From Pseudotabrizicola algicola (GTDB lineage Bacteria; Pseudomonadota; Alphaproteobacteria; Rhodobacterales; Rhodobacteraceae): DNA of 64,000 nucleotides. The notes below the pieces were generated by a model, which saw nothing but the letters and a program-made list of their open reading frames with translations, was not told the DNA's origin and did no database searches. Within the stretch, counting starts at the first letter, position 1; each line of letters opens with the position of its first letter. Where the stretch lies: contig NZ_JAAIKE010000001.1 of the NCBI RefSeq assembly GCF_010915705.1, positions 806,001-870,000 of the forward strand, given 5' to 3'. Below, piece after piece: positions 45,744 to 55,635 of the stretch. The translations under genes were made by a program, and so were the position numbers.

Positions 45744-47075
45744 ATGAGCAAGACACTTCACATCATCGGCGGCGGAATGGCCGGATCAGAGGCCGCATGG
45801 CAGGCTGCCCAGCAAGGCATCCCTGTGGTCATCCACGAAATGCGCCCCGCTGTTGGCACTTTTGCCCATCGGACAGGGCATCTTGCCGAAATGGTCTGCT
45901 CCAACTCTTTCCGTTCGGATGACCACGAAAGCAATGCCGTGGGCCTGTTGCATTGGGAAATGCGGGCGGCACAGGGTCTGATCATGGAACAGGCGGCGGC
46001 CCACCGCCTGCCCGCCGGGGGCGCACTGGCTGTTGACCGAGACCCTTTCGCTGAAAGCGTGACAGCGCGGATCATGGCGCATCCGCTGATCTCGGTGTCC
46101 TACGAAGAAATCACCGAACTGCCCGCGGACGGACACTGGATCATCGCGACCGGTCCGCTGACATCCGGCGCGCTTGCAAACAGCATTCGCGGCGCGACAG
46201 GGGCCGAGGCCTTGGCTTTCTTCGATGCGATCGCGCCGATCGTCTATGCCGATACTGTCGATATGTCGGTCGCATGGATGCAATCGCGCTATGACAAGGG
46301 CGAAACGTTGGAAGAGCAGACCGCCTATATCAACTGCCCGATGACGCGCGATCAGTATGAGGATTTCATCGACGCCCTGCTCGCCGCCGACAAGACAGAG
46401 TTTAAAGAGGGGGAGACGGCTGGCTACTTCGACGGCTGCCTTCCCATCGAAGTGATGGCGGAACGCGGGCGCGAAACCCTGCGTTTTGGCCCGATGAAGC
46501 CGGTGGGGCTGACCAATCCGCACCAGCCGGACGCTAAGCCCTATGCCGTGGTGCAACTGCGCCGTGACAACCGGCTTGGCACGCTCTTCAATATGGTCGG
46601 CTTCCAGACCAAGATGAAATATGGCGCGCAAACCGATGTGTTCAAACGGATTCCCGGACTGACGGAGGCAAGCTTCGCACGTCTGGGCGGCATTCACCGC
46701 AACACCTTCATCAATTCGCCCACGCTTCTGGACGATCAGATGCGGCTGAAATCGCATCCGCATATCCGCTTTGCCGGGCAAATCACCGGCGTGGAAGGTT
46801 ATGTCGAAAGCGCCGCGATGGGGCTGATCGCGGGCCGCATGGCCGCCGCCGAGATGAGGGGCGAAACGCTGCCCCCCCCGCCGCCCGAAACGGCAAGCGG
46901 CGCCCTGATCACCCATATCACCGGTGGGGCCGAGGCAAAAACCTTCCAGCCGATGAACGTGAACTTTGGCCTTTTCCCCCCAATTGACGCACGGGGCGGG
47001 CGTCGTGGCCGGAAAGACCGCTACAAGGCCTACACCGACCGTGCCAAGGCGGCCTTCACGGCATGGCTGGGCTGA
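45744..47075 (+). CDS. trmFO: tRNA (uracil-54-C5)-methyltransferase, folate/FAD-dependent
   Basis: A 443-aa flavoenzyme that makes ribothymidine at position 54 of tRNA using methylene-tetrahydrofolate and FADH2. The N-terminal FAD site is [38 protein letters not shown] and the central [10 protein letters not shown] and [15 protein letters not shown] segments are diagnostic. C-terminal [21 protein letters not shown] completes the family pattern. Its last 13 bp overlap gluQRS, so the two tRNA-modification genes are coupled. Confidence 0.96.
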   Translation: MSKTLHIIGGGMAGSEAAWQAAQQGIPVVIHEMRPAVGTFAHRTGHLAEMVCSNSFRSDDHESNAVGLLHWEMRAAQGLIMEQAAAHRLPAGGALAVDRDPFAESVTARIMAHPLISVSYEEITELPADGHWIIATGPLTSGALANSIRGATGAEALAFFDAIAPIVYADTVDMSVAWMQSRYDKGETLEEQTAYINCPMTRDQYEDFIDALLAADKTEFKEGETAGYFDGCLPIEVMAERGRETLRFGPMKPVGLTNPHQPDAKPYAVVQLRRDNRLGTLFNMVGFQTKMKYGAQTDVFKRIPGLTEASFARLGGIHRNTFINSPTLLDDQMRLKSHPHIRFAGQITGVEGYVESAAMGLIAGRMAAAEMRGETLPPPPPETASGALITHITGGAEAKTFQPMNVNFGLFPPIDARGGRRGRKDRYKAYTDRAKAAFTAWLG

Positions 47076-47923
47076 GCGCGCCTGCTGCGTGGGCCTTTGT
47101 CACCCGCTTTGCGCCTTCGCCCACGGGCCCGCTGCATCTGGGCCATGCCTATTCGGCGCTCCTTGCGCATGACTTGGCGCGCGCCGCCCAAGGCAGCTTC
47201 CTCTTGCGGATGGAGGACACAGACAGCGAACGCAGCAAATATGCGTTCGAGGCGCAGATCCTCGACGATCTCGCCTGGCTCGGGGTGCGGTGGGACGGGC
47301 CCATCCACCGCCAGTCGGACCATATCGCTGCATATAACCGCCGGTTGGAGCCACTGGCCGCGCGGGGGCTGCTCTACCCCTGTGGCTGCAGCCGCACCGA
47401 TATCCGCGCGGCGCTTGCCGCCCCGCAGGAAGGTGTGCCCCACCAGACCTATCCGGGCACCTGCCGCAGCCGGACGATGGCCTCACGCAAGCCGGGCGAT
47501 GCGCTGCGGCTCAACCTTGCCGCCGCCCTCGAGCAGATCGGCACCGCGCGATTTGTCGAGACGGGCCCGACCCATGCTGGAACTCACAACATCAATCCCG
47601 CTCTGGCACAGGCCCAGATCGGTGATGTGGTGCTTTCGCGCAAGGGGGAGAACATCGTGGCCTATTTCCTCGCCTCGGCACTGGATGATGCCGATCATGG
47701 CATCACACATGTGGTGCGGGGCGAAGACCTTTTCGACTTCACCCCGGTTCAGGTCATCCTGCAAGGCCTGCTCGGCCTGCCTACCCCGACCTACCATCAT
47801 CACCGCCTGATCCGCGATGAAACGGGCAAACGATTGGCCAAGCGCGATGATGCCCGTGCCTTGTCGAAGTACAGGGCCGAAGGTGCCACCCCGCAAGACA
47901 TACGCCGCATGGTCGGTCTTTGA
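47063..47923 (+). CDS. gluQ: Glutamyl-Q tRNA(Asp) synthetase
   Basis: A 286-aa truncated glutamyl-tRNA synthetase paralogue without an anticodon-binding domain. It activates Glu and attaches it to queuosine in tRNA-Asp. The nucleotide-binding [20 protein letters not shown] carries the HIGH-type motif, [12 protein letters not shown] follows, the KMSKS-like loop is KRLAKRD, and a zinc-site remnant [12 protein letters not shown] is present. Length fits GluQ-RS (about 290) and not GltX (about 470). Overlaps trmFO by 13 bp. Confidence 0.95.
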   Translation: MAGLSAPAAWAFVTRFAPSPTGPLHLGHAYSALLAHDLARAAQGSFLLRMEDTDSERSKYAFEAQILDDLAWLGVRWDGPIHRQSDHIAAYNRRLEPLAARGLLYPCGCSRTDIRAALAAPQEGVPHQTYPGTCRSRTMASRKPGDALRLNLAAALEQIGTARFVETGPTHAGTHNINPALAQAQIGDVVLSRKGENIVAYFLASALDDADHGITHVVRGEDLFDFTPVQVILQGLLGLPTPTYHHHRLIRDETGKRLAKRDDARALSKYRAEGATPQDIRRMVGL

Positions 47924-47964
47924 CCCCCCGCGCCTTGTACCGTTCACAAACACGCTCCGAGGGC

Positions 47965-47984
47965 GCGGGGTGGAAATCCCCCGC
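47965..47984. terminator. Hairpin between convergent gluQRS and soxG
   Basis: GCGGGG, 8-nt loop, CCCCGC; the left arm is also part of a wider repeat GCGCGGGG matching CCCCGCGC at about 47926-47933. No T-run. Confidence 0.35.
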
Positions 47985-47993
47985 CCGCACCGG

Positions 47994-48542
47994 CTAGAGT
48001 TCCGAGCCCGGCTGGGCGGAGGTGCTCAGCAGCCCCATCACATAGGCGGCGACTGACCGGAAGCACACCAGTGTAAACCCCCCGTCCTCGGCCCAGAAGG
48101 CCGCGGCAACCTGTGCGGCGCGGCTGCGGCGCAACTCGCCCGGCTCCAGCCGGTCGAAGTCCACCGGCGACAGCTTGCGCAGCACCTGATCTGCCTTCGC
48201 GCCCTCGATCCGGAACACCGCTCTGGCGTCGGAAACATCCACAGCCAGATGGTGCTGGCCTTGCAGCGCCTGCGCGATACCCGCCAACGCAGCCGCCACG
48301 TCGCCATAGGGCAGGATCAGCAGAAACTCATCCGGACTCATCCAGCCAGCGGCCCTGTCACCCTGCCGGACGATCCGTCGCTGCGCCGGCAGCGCGCATC
48401 CGGTGGCCGCGTGCACAGCCGCCTCCAAACCGGCGGTGCCGGCCTTGGCGCGCAGGGTGATCATGCCCAAGGGGCCGATCTCACGCACCGATGCAAACCC
48501 TTCGAACGTTGCGCCGCCAAGCGCGCTGACCGGATCAGACAT
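47994..48542 (-). CDS. soxG: Sarcosine oxidase gamma subunit
   Basis: A 182-aa protein, MSDPVSALGGATFEGFASVR, with the SoxG pattern LGMITLRAK, RIVRQGDRAAGWMSPDEFLLIL, AVFRIEGAKADQVLRKLSPVD, and a final TLVCFRSVAAYVMGLL. Gamma is a structural subunit of the cytosolic heterotetramer related to the folate-binding part of GcvT. Start chosen at 48542, overlapping soxA by 8 bp; last gene of the cluster. Confidence 0.92.
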   Translation of the reverse strand: MSDPVSALGGATFEGFASVREIGPLGMITLRAKAGTAGLEAAVHAATGCALPAQRRIVRQGDRAAGWMSPDEFLLILPYGDVAAALAGIAQALQGQHHLAVDVSDARAVFRIEGAKADQVLRKLSPVDFDRLEPGELRRSRAAQVAAAFWAEDGGFTLVCFRSVAAYVMGLLSTSAQPGSEL

Positions 48543-51540
48543 TCTGCTTTTCTCCGTCCTTGTCAAAGAACACCGTCTCGACCACACGCGCCTTGGTGGT
48601 GCCACCGTCGCGCTTTGTAAACTCCACCACCTCGCCCATGCGCTGCGGCCCCTGACGCAGCAGACCAAGCGCGATGCCGCGGCCCAGAGTCGGGGAATGA
48701 TAGGTCGAGGTCACCCGGCCCTGCACCTTGCGCTGGTTGTTGGGGTTCATGCCGTGATCGGGAATATAGGCGCCATCCTCGATCACCGATCCGTCCAGCG
48801 TCTCGAACCCGACCAGTTTCCAGCGATCGGGATTGGCAAGGAAGCTGCGTTCCTGCCCGCGCTTGCCCAGATAATCGGCCTTCTTCTTGGAGATCGCCCA
48901 ATCCAGCCCGAGGTCCTGCGGAATAACGGTGCCGTCGGTTTCGTCGCCGATCATGATGAAGCCCTTTTCGGCCCGCATGATGTGCAGCGCCTCGGTGCCG
49001 TAGGGCATCGCACCGAATTCGGCCCCCGCCTTGTGCAGCGCCTCCCAGAAGGCCGCGCCGTGGCTCGCGGGCACCGCGATTTCATAGGACAATTCGCCCG
49101 AGAAGCTGATGCGGTAGATACGGCAGGGAAAGCCGCCCAGAGTGCCGTCGCGCCATGCCATGAAGGGCAAGGCCTCGCGCGAGACGTCCATCCCGCCCAG
49201 CCGTTCCAGCACCTTTCGGGCATTGGGGCCGACAACCGCCACCTGCGCATATTGCTCGGTCACATTGGCGGTGAACACCTGCCAATCCCACCATTCGCAT
49301 TGCAGCCAGTCTTCCATCCAGGCATGGATCCGGTCCGCGCCGCCCGATGTGGTGTGGCACAGCCATGTGTCTTCGTCGATGCGCGCCACCACGCCATCAT
49401 CCGACAGGAAGCCCTGTTCATTGCACATCAGACCATAGCGGCATTTGCCGACGGGCAGAGTGCTCATCACGCCGGTGTAGAGCATATCAAGGAAACGTCC
49501 GGCATCCGGACCTTTGACGATGATCTTGCCAAGGGTGGAAGCATCAAGAAAACCAAGAGCTTGCCGGGTGTTCTTCACCTCGCGCTCCACCGCCTGATGC
49601 ACGGTTTCACCGGCGCGCTGGAAGCAATACGGCCGCCGCCAATGGCCGACGGGTTCAAAATAGGCCCCGTTACGCTCGTGCCAGCCATGCATGGGCGTCT
49701 TGCGCAGCGGCTGGAAAATTTCGCCCCGCGCCTCGCCCGCCAAAGCCCCCAGAGGAACTGGCGTATAGGGCGGGCGGAAGGTCGTGGTGCCAACCTGCGG
49801 AATCGCGGTGTTAAGGCTGTCGGCAAGCACGGCCAGACCGTTGATATTGCTCAGCTTGCCCTGATCGGTCGCCATGCCGAGCGTGGTATAGCGCTTGGTG
49901 TGTTCGACGCTTTCATAGCCTTCACGCGCGGCAAGCTGCACGTCGGAGACCTTTACGTCGTTCTGGTAATCCAGCCACATCTTGCTGCGCAGGGCGACAG
50001 ATGCCCCCTGCGGCATCACCCAGACCGGTTCCAATGGTGCCTCGTCCGGCACGGTATGCGCTGGTGCGTCTGATGATGCTGCTGCAAAGCCAAGGGCTTG
50101 CAAGGCAATATTGACTTGGGCATGGGCATCGGCCAGCGCATCGCGCAAGGCCCCATTTGCTGCGCCTGCCGCCATCACCATGGCGCTGCCATCTTGATGC
50201 AAAGGCGGACGAGCCGGATCGGGCCGGAACATCGCCTGCTCCTCATCCCAGATGAGCTTGCCGCCGCAATGGCTCCACAAATGCACCACAGGCGACCAGC
50301 CGCCCGACATGGCGACCGCGTCACAGGGCAGGCTCGAGCTCGCAGAGCCTTCGCCCGCCTGCAGGCAGATCTCGACCCCTTCAACCCGCTTGCCGCCCTT
50401 GACCTTGGCAATCGCGCGTCCGGTTTCTACCCGAATGCCAAGGGCGCGCGCACGACTGGGCAAAGCGCCATTGGCAGCCGCCCGCGCGTCGATCACGGCA
50501 GCCACCTCCAGACCGGCCTCGTGCAAGGCAATGGCGGTGCGATAGGCGTCGTCGTTATTGGTCACAACCACCGTGCGGTCGCCCGGCGATACTGCCCAGT
50601 TCACGACATAATCACGCACCGCTCCAGCCAGCATGACGCCCGGAATGTCATTGCCCGCAAAGGACAGCGGCCGCTCGATCGCACCCGTTGCGGCAAGGAT
50701 CTTGCCCGTGCGCATCCGCCAAAGCCGGTGCTTCGGACGCCCGTCACCCGGCGTGTGATCGGCGATCTTTTCGTCGAGCAGCACATAACCGTGGTCATAG
50801 GACCCTGCCGCCATGCAGCGCAGGCGCAAGGTCACATTGTCCATCGCCATCAAGGCCGCGACGCTGCGTTCAACCCAGTCTGCCGCTGGCAGACCGTCGA
50901 TCACATCCCCGTCCACCGGCGCGCGACCGCCCCAATGGGCCGTCTGCTCCACCAGCCAGACCCGTGCACCGGCACGGCCTGCCACCAGCGCAGCCTGAAG
51001 CCCGGCAATTCCCCCGCCCACGATCAACAGATCGCAGAACGCATAGGCCTGTTCATACCGGTCTGCATCCCGATCTTTCGGGGCAGAGCCAAGACCTGCC
51101 GACTGGCGGATGATCGGCTCGAAAAAGTGCTTCCACGCCGCACGAGGGTGGATGAAGGTCTTGTAGTAGAACCCGCCCGGCAGGAAACGCGCGGCGTAGT
51201 TGTTGACCACCCCGATGTCGAACTCGAGACTGGGCCAATGGTTCTGGCTGCGTGCTTCCAGCCCGTCGAAAAGCTCGGTGGTGGTGGTGCGCTGGTTCGG
51301 CTCCAGCCGCGGCCCCTGCCCCAGATTGACCAAAGCATTGGGCTCTTCCGCGCCGCTGGCCACAATGCCGCGCGGCCGGTGGTATTTGAACGAGCGCCCG
51401 ACCAGCATCTGGTCATTGGCAAGCAGGGCCGATGCCAGCGTGTCGCCCGCGCAGCCGCGCAGCCGCTTGCCGTTGAACGTGAATTCCACCGGGGCAGAGC
51501 GATCGATCAGCCGCCCGCCGGATTTGAGACGCGTGCTCAT
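48535..51540 (-). CDS. soxA: Sarcosine oxidase alpha subunit
   Basis: A 1001-aa subunit that binds NAD and tetrahydrofolate. The N-terminal 2Fe-2S-like fold (residues 15-75, GKRLRGCAGDTLASALLAND) is followed by a Rossmann domain CDLLIVGGGIAGLQAALVA (169-187). A GcvT-type folate domain fills the C-terminal third (RYGLMCNEQGFLSDDGVVAR, then GELSYEIAVPASHGAAFWEA). It captures the formaldehyde released from sarcosine as 5,10-methylene-THF. GAAGG precedes the ATG at 51540; the start overlaps soxD by 4 bp. Confidence 0.96.
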   Translation of the reverse strand: MSTRLKSGGRLIDRSAPVEFTFNGKRLRGCAGDTLASALLANDQMLVGRSFKYHRPRGIVASGAEEPNALVNLGQGPRLEPNQRTTTTELFDGLEARSQNHWPSLEFDIGVVNNYAARFLPGGFYYKTFIHPRAAWKHFFEPIIRQSAGLGSAPKDRDADRYEQAYAFCDLLIVGGGIAGLQAALVAGRAGARVWLVEQTAHWGGRAPVDGDVIDGLPAADWVERSVAALMAMDNVTLRLRCMAAGSYDHGYVLLDEKIADHTPGDGRPKHRLWRMRTGKILAATGAIERPLSFAGNDIPGVMLAGAVRDYVVNWAVSPGDRTVVVTNNDDAYRTAIALHEAGLEVAAVIDARAAANGALPSRARALGIRVETGRAIAKVKGGKRVEGVEICLQAGEGSASSSLPCDAVAMSGGWSPVVHLWSHCGGKLIWDEEQAMFRPDPARPPLHQDGSAMVMAAGAANGALRDALADAHAQVNIALQALGFAAASSDAPAHTVPDEAPLEPVWVMPQGASVALRSKMWLDYQNDVKVSDVQLAAREGYESVEHTKRYTTLGMATDQGKLSNINGLAVLADSLNTAIPQVGTTTFRPPYTPVPLGALAGEARGEIFQPLRKTPMHGWHERNGAYFEPVGHWRRPYCFQRAGETVHQAVEREVKNTRQALGFLDASTLGKIIVKGPDAGRFLDMLYTGVMSTLPVGKCRYGLMCNEQGFLSDDGVVARIDEDTWLCHTTSGGADRIHAWMEDWLQCEWWDWQVFTANVTEQYAQVAVVGPNARKVLERLGGMDVSREALPFMAWRDGTLGGFPCRIYRISFSGELSYEIAVPASHGAAFWEALHKAGAEFGAMPYGTEALHIMRAEKGFIMIGDETDGTVIPQDLGLDWAISKKKADYLGKRGQERSFLANPDRWKLVGFETLDGSVIEDGAYIPDHGMNPNNQRKVQGRVTSTYHSPTLGRGIALGLLRQGPQRMGEVVEFTKRDGGTTKARVVETVFFDKDGEKQNV

Positions 51541-51860
51541 GAATAGCCCTTCCACTCTGGGCGCTTGGCCTTGATTTTCTCGACAATTTCGGCTGGGGGT
51601 TCGGCGGTCTGCGCAAGGTAGGTGCCGAACACCTCCAGCGTCGCGGTGCAGCGTGCGGCCAAAAACCACTTGCCGCAGCCATAGGCATGCCGCCACCGTT
51701 CACAATGCACACCCTTGGGGTTTTTGCGGGCGAACATATAGGCTTCGAATTCATCATCGGATGATCCGGGGCCAAAGCGTTTCAGATGCGCCTCTCCACC
51801 GGGAGAAAGTTCGGTTTCTTCGGCCTTTACGCCGCAATACGGGCATTCAAGGATCAGCAT
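51537..51860 (-). CDS. soxD: Sarcosine oxidase delta subunit
   Basis: A 107-aa zinc-binding subunit. The zinc ligands expected from known structures are present: C6 and C9 (CPYC), H58 and C62 (RHAYGC). The remaining core, DDEFEAYMFARKNPKGVHCE, is typical. It belongs to the heterotetramer with SoxA, SoxB and SoxG. It overlaps soxA; upstream lies a small membrane-protein gene instead of soxB directly. Confidence 0.94.
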   Translation of the reverse strand: MLILECPYCGVKAEETELSPGGEAHLKRFGPGSSDDEFEAYMFARKNPKGVHCERWRHAYGCGKWFLAARCTATLEVFGTYLAQTAEPPAEIVEKIKAKRPEWKGYS

Positions 51861-51938
51861 GGCGCACCTTCGAACGTGAAAAAGGCGGGTGCAGCAAAGC
51901 ACCCGCCCGACAGTTTGGGGGAGGAGAGAGTATAAAGC

Positions 51939-52367
51939 TTAGTTGCCAGTCGGCGCAGCCGGAGCGGCTTCGGGAGCCGGAGCGACAGGGTCGGCAACGG
52001 CAGGCGCGTCAGCGGCAGGCGCATCAGCAGCCGGAGCGGTTGCTTCAGGCGTGATGGCAGTCGGAGCTTCGGGTGCGAGAGGCGCAGCAGGCGCATCGGC
52101 AGCCGGAGCGGTGGCAGGCGCTTCGATGGTGACGTTGTTACCGGTCGCGCCCGGTTGGGTCTGCGTGCTGGTGCCGCTGCCGCCGTAGACAAGCGCGGCG
52201 ATGCCGACCGCAACGACCGCCCCGCCAAGGAGCCATGCAAACCAGTTGGTCGACTCGCGGGTCTCGCGGATGTGGGTCGTGTGAGTTGCACCGGCATAAG
52301 GTGCGGCACCCGGGTTGCCATAACCCGGCGTGGTGGTCTTCGTGGTAGAGTTATACGCGTCGGACAT
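51939..52367 (-). CDS. Single-TM Ala/Pro-rich protein inserted between soxB and soxD
   Basis: A 142-aa protein behind an AGGAGG site: a Thr/Gly/Tyr-rich N-terminus (MSDAYNSTTKTTTPGYGNPG), one transmembrane helix (about 44-62, FAWLLGGAVVAVGIAALVYG), and a C-terminal tail of 75 residues made mostly of Ala, Pro, Thr and acidic residues. No enzyme motif. It lies in the sarcosine-oxidase gene order between soxB and soxD, 70 bp from soxB and 78 bp from soxD. It may be a membrane tether or an unrelated insertion. The tail resembles, in composition, the other Ala-rich proteins in this window. Confidence 0.75.
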   Translation of the reverse strand: MSDAYNSTTKTTTPGYGNPGAAPYAGATHTTHIRETRESTNWFAWLLGGAVVAVGIAALVYGGSGTSTQTQPGATGNNVTIEAPATAPAADAPAAPLAPEAPTAITPEATAPAADAPAADAPAVADPVAPAPEAAPAAPTGN

Positions 52368-52437
52368 GTCTGGTCCTCCTTGCAATGTCTGATTGCAATA
52401 GGAACAGCGTCACCCCCCATTTGGTTCCAACAAACCA

Positions 52438-53685
52438 TCAATGTGCAACCCCCGCAGCCACCGATTCATCGATGAAACGGCCTTCGCGGAAGCGCCACAT
52501 GTCAAATTCCGCCGCCAATGGTCCCGGCTCGCCACGCGCCATCAGATCGGCCATCGCCCAGCCGGAACCCGGAATCGCCTTGAAGCCGCCGGTGCCCCAA
52601 CCGCAGTTGATGAAGCAATTCCCCAGCGGGGTTTTCGAGATGATAGGCGAGCGATCCCCGGTCATATCCACGATGCCGCCCCATTGACGCAACATCTTGA
52701 GCCTTGAAATCATGGGGAAAGTTTCAACCAGCGCCCGCAGCGTTTCCTCGATGTGGTGGAAAGAGCCGCGCTGGGTATAGTTGTTGAACCCGTCGGTGCC
52801 GCCCCCGATCACCATCTCGCCCTTGTCGGACTGGCTCATGTAACCATGCACCGTGTTGGCCATCACAACCACGTCCATACAAGGTTTGATCGGTTCCGAG
52901 ACGAGCGCTTGAAGCGCCATCGACTCCACCGGCAGGCGGAAACCAGCCATGTCGGCAACCTGCCCCGAATGGCCGGCAACCACGATGCCGAGTTTCTTGG
53001 TGCCGATATAGCCCTTCGTGGTCTCCACACCCGTCACCCGCCCGTTTTCCGAACGAATGCCCGTCACCTCGCATTGCTGGATGATGTCCATCCCCATGTC
53101 GGAACAGGCCCGCGCATAGCCCCAAGCCACAGCGTCGTGCCGCGCCGTGCCGCCCCGCGCCTGATAGAGCGCGCCGAGAATCGGATAGCGCGGACCGTCG
53201 ATGTTGATGATCGGCACCAGCTGCTTGACCCGCTCCGGCGTGATCCACTCGGTCGCCACACCCTGCAGGTTGTTGGCATGCACCGTGCGCAGATAGCCGC
53301 GCACCTCGTGATGGGTCTGCGCCAGCATCAAAAGCCCTCGCGGGCTGAACATGATGTTGTAATTCAGCTCCTGGCTCAGCGTTTCATACAGCGACCGCGC
53401 CTTTTCATACAGCGCCGCAGACGGGTCCTGCAGATAGTTCGACCGGATGATCGTCGTGTTCCGGCCGGTGTTGCCGCCCCCCAGCCAGCCCTTTTCAATG
53501 ATGGCGACATTGCGGATGCCGTGGTTCTTGCCAAGGTAATAGGCCGTTGCCAGCCCATGCCCCCCCGCACCGATGATGATCGCATCATACGAGGCTTTGG
53601 GCAGCGGCGATTTCCAAGCCCTCTCCCATCCCTGATGGTGGTTGAGCGCCTCACGCGCGATGGCAAAGACGGAATAACGCTTCAT
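52438..53685 (-). CDS. soxB: Sarcosine oxidase beta subunit
   Basis: A 415-aa flavoprotein that oxidises sarcosine to glycine. The FAD-binding motif is YDAIIIGAGGHGLATAYYLG (33-52), followed by GNTGRNTTIIRSNYL. H183 in GTARHDAVAW is at the place of the His that carries covalent FMN in known enzymes. WGTGGFKAIPGSGWAMA ends the FAD site. First gene of the cluster; its 5' leader holds a long inverted repeat. Start at ATG 53685 after AAGGGA. Confidence 0.95.
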   Translation of the reverse strand: MKRYSVFAIAREALNHHQGWERAWKSPLPKASYDAIIIGAGGHGLATAYYLGKNHGIRNVAIIEKGWLGGGNTGRNTTIIRSNYLQDPSAALYEKARSLYETLSQELNYNIMFSPRGLLMLAQTHHEVRGYLRTVHANNLQGVATEWITPERVKQLVPIINIDGPRYPILGALYQARGGTARHDAVAWGYARACSDMGMDIIQQCEVTGIRSENGRVTGVETTKGYIGTKKLGIVVAGHSGQVADMAGFRLPVESMALQALVSEPIKPCMDVVVMANTVHGYMSQSDKGEMVIGGGTDGFNNYTQRGSFHHIEETLRALVETFPMISRLKMLRQWGGIVDMTGDRSPIISKTPLGNCFINCGWGTGGFKAIPGSGWAMADLMARGEPGPLAAEFDMWRFREGRFIDESVAAGVAH

Positions 53686-53798
53686 CGGATCAGTCCCTTG
53701 GCAACGGCACGCTTCTGGCATCCTTACTGGACCCAAAGCGGCCACGCGCCTCCGCCCCAAGCGGCACAACAGGGAAAATTGCGACATGCCCGCCGATT

Positions 53799-53847
53799 GG
53801 CAGGCAGGCGCCTGTCACACCGCCGTGAGGGCAGAAGCCTGCCTGCC
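53799..53847. repeat. 11-bp inverted repeat in the soxB leader
   Basis: GGCAGGCAGGC (53799-53809) and GCCTGCCTGCC (53837-53847) are perfectly complementary across 27 nt. The interior can extend the stem with CTG/CAG and TCAC/GTGA pairs on the minus strand. It sits 114 bp before soxB and 80 bp before the divergent ccmI. It may be a structured 5' leader; no known riboswitch consensus is recognised. Confidence 0.6.
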
Positions 53848-53926
53848 CACCTGCGGCCAATTCCCGCCTTTTGTCCAAAGCACATAACGCTTACATGGAG
53901 GCTGGCGCAGTGATGGGGACACAGAC

Positions 53927-55153
53927 ATGGCGGTGTGGGGATTTTGGGCGGCGGCGGCGCTGCTGGTGGCTGGCGTCGTCGCGACACTGATGCGCGCCAT
54001 GCGGCGCGCGCCCGAGGCCGAACGCCCGACAGCAGACTTTGATCTGGCCGTCTATCGCGACCAGTTGACTGAAATCGAACGTGACATCGCGCGCGGCGTA
54101 ATCCCCGCCGACGAAGGCGCGCGGCTCCGCACCGAAATCCAGCGCCGCCTGCTCGATGCCGACCGTGCCGCGCGCGTGGCCGCGCCCGTCGGCAAGGCAC
54201 AGGGCGGGCGCGGCATGGCGGCACTCATGGTCGCGGTTCTGGCGGGCTCTGTCGCCGTCTACTGGCACCTTGGCGCGCCTGGCTACCCTGATCTGCCGCT
54301 CGCGCAGCGCTTTGCCCTGTCCGACGACTTGCTGGCAAACCGTCCGTCTCAGGCCGAGGCGATAGCGCAACTGCCCGCCCTGCCCACGCGTCAGGACGTC
54401 GATCCGTCCTTTCTGGAACTCATGGTGCAATTGCGACAAGCCGTGCAGGACCGCCCCGATGATCTGCGCGGGCTGGAACTTTTGGCCCGCAACGAAGCTG
54501 CCTTGGGCAATCTGGCCGCAGCCACCGCTGCGCAGGAAGCAATCCTTGCGCTCAAAGGGGCCGAGGCAACTGCCGAGGATCATGCCGCCCATGCCGAATT
54601 GCTGATCATGTCGGCGGGTGGCTATGTCTCGCCCGAAGCAGAAGCCGCGCTGGTTCGAGCGCTTGAGGCAGACCCGAGAAACGGCACAGCGCGCTATTAC
54701 ACCGGCACCATGTTTGCTCAGGTCGGCCGCTTCGACCGCACCTTCATCCTGTGGAACCGCCTGCTGCAGGAAAGCCCGCCAGACGCGCCCTGGATCGACC
54801 CGATCCGCGCGCAGATCACCGACGTTGCCGCGCGCGCCGGGGTGCCCTTCACCCTGCCGCCTGCCACTGCCGGACGCGGACCAAGTGCCGCCGACGTCGC
54901 CGCCGCAAGCGAGATGACCGCCGAAGAGCGGCAGGCGATGATCGAAGGCATGGTGGAACAGCTTGGCGCACGCCTTGCCCAGCAGGGCGGCGAGGCGGAA
55001 GAATGGGCGCGGCTGATCACCTCGCTCGCCCAGATCGGACGTATGGAACAGGCACGCGAGATTTACGCCGAAGCGCAACAACGCTTCGCCGGCCGCACGG
55101 TAGAGCTTTCGGGTCTGCGCCAGGCCGCAGTCGAGGCAGGGGTCGCCGAATGA
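53927..55153 (+). CDS. ccmI: Cytochrome c maturation protein CcmI
   Basis: A 408-aa inner-membrane protein. The first helix lies at 4-22, then a cytoplasmic loop with VYRDQLTEIERDIARGVIPA and ARLRTEIQRRLLD, a second helix at about 95-112, and a periplasmic TPR-like domain (DLRGLELLARNEAALGNLAA, AALVRALEADPRNGTARYYT). CcmI holds apocytochrome c for heme attachment by the Ccm system. The stop overlaps ruvX by 4 bp. Other ccm genes are not in the window. Confidence 0.93.
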   Translation: MAVWGFWAAAALLVAGVVATLMRAMRRAPEAERPTADFDLAVYRDQLTEIERDIARGVIPADEGARLRTEIQRRLLDADRAARVAAPVGKAQGGRGMAALMVAVLAGSVAVYWHLGAPGYPDLPLAQRFALSDDLLANRPSQAEAIAQLPALPTRQDVDPSFLELMVQLRQAVQDRPDDLRGLELLARNEAALGNLAAATAAQEAILALKGAEATAEDHAAHAELLIMSAGGYVSPEAEAALVRALEADPRNGTARYYTGTMFAQVGRFDRTFILWNRLLQESPPDAPWIDPIRAQITDVAARAGVPFTLPPATAGRGPSAADVAAASEMTAEERQAMIEGMVEQLGARLAQQGGEAEEWARLITSLAQIGRMEQAREIYAEAQQRFAGRTVELSGLRQAAVEAGVAE

Positions 55154-55635
55154 TCCTGACCGACATAACCGACTTTCTGGCCGTGCTGCCGCGAAGCGGC
55201 GGTATCGCGGGGCTTGATCTGGGCGACAAGACCATCGGCGTCGCCCTCTCCGACCTGCGCCGTCAGGTCGCCACACCTGTTGAAGTGATCCGTCGTGAAA
55301 AGTTCACGCTGGACGCAGGACGGCTGCTCGCGCTGCTTGCGGCGCGCGGTGCGACAGGCATCATCCTCGGCCTGCCGCTCAATATGGATGGCAGCGAAGG
55401 GCCCCGCGTGCAGTCAACACGCGCCTTTGCCCGCAACCTCGAAAAACTGACCCCCCTGCCAATCACCTTCTGGGATGAGCGCCTGTCCACCGTCGCCGCC
55501 GAACGCGCGCTGCTAGAGGCGGATACGTCGCGAAAAGGTCGCAAAGAGGTGATCGACAAGGTCGCGGCCAGCTATATCCTGCAAGGGGCGTTGGACCGCA
55601 TGGGCTACATGACAGCAAGGCAGGGTGATCTGTGA
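55150..55635 (+). CDS. ruvX: Holliday-junction resolvase-like YqgF/RuvX
   Basis: A 161-aa RNase-H-fold nuclease: GLDLGDKTIGVALSD (24-38) with the first acidic residue, GIILGLPLNMDGSEGPR, FWDERLSTVAAERALL, and D at KVAASYILQGALD. YqgF/RuvX acts on pre-16S rRNA 5' ends and possibly on recombination junctions. It is coupled to ccmI (ATGA) and to the DUF1289 gene (GTGA). Confidence 0.94.
   Translation: MILTDITDFLAVLPRSGGIAGLDLGDKTIGVALSDLRRQVATPVEVIRREKFTLDAGRLLALLAARGATGIILGLPLNMDGSEGPRVQSTRAFARNLEKLTPLPITFWDERLSTVAAERALLEADTSRKGRKEVIDKVAASYILQGALDRMGYMTARQGDL

Noticed and set aside
53686-53926. Glycine riboswitch upstream of sarcosine oxidase
   Set aside because: The leader has a long hairpin but not the conserved glycine-aptamer sequence blocks, so only a generic structured leader is claimed.
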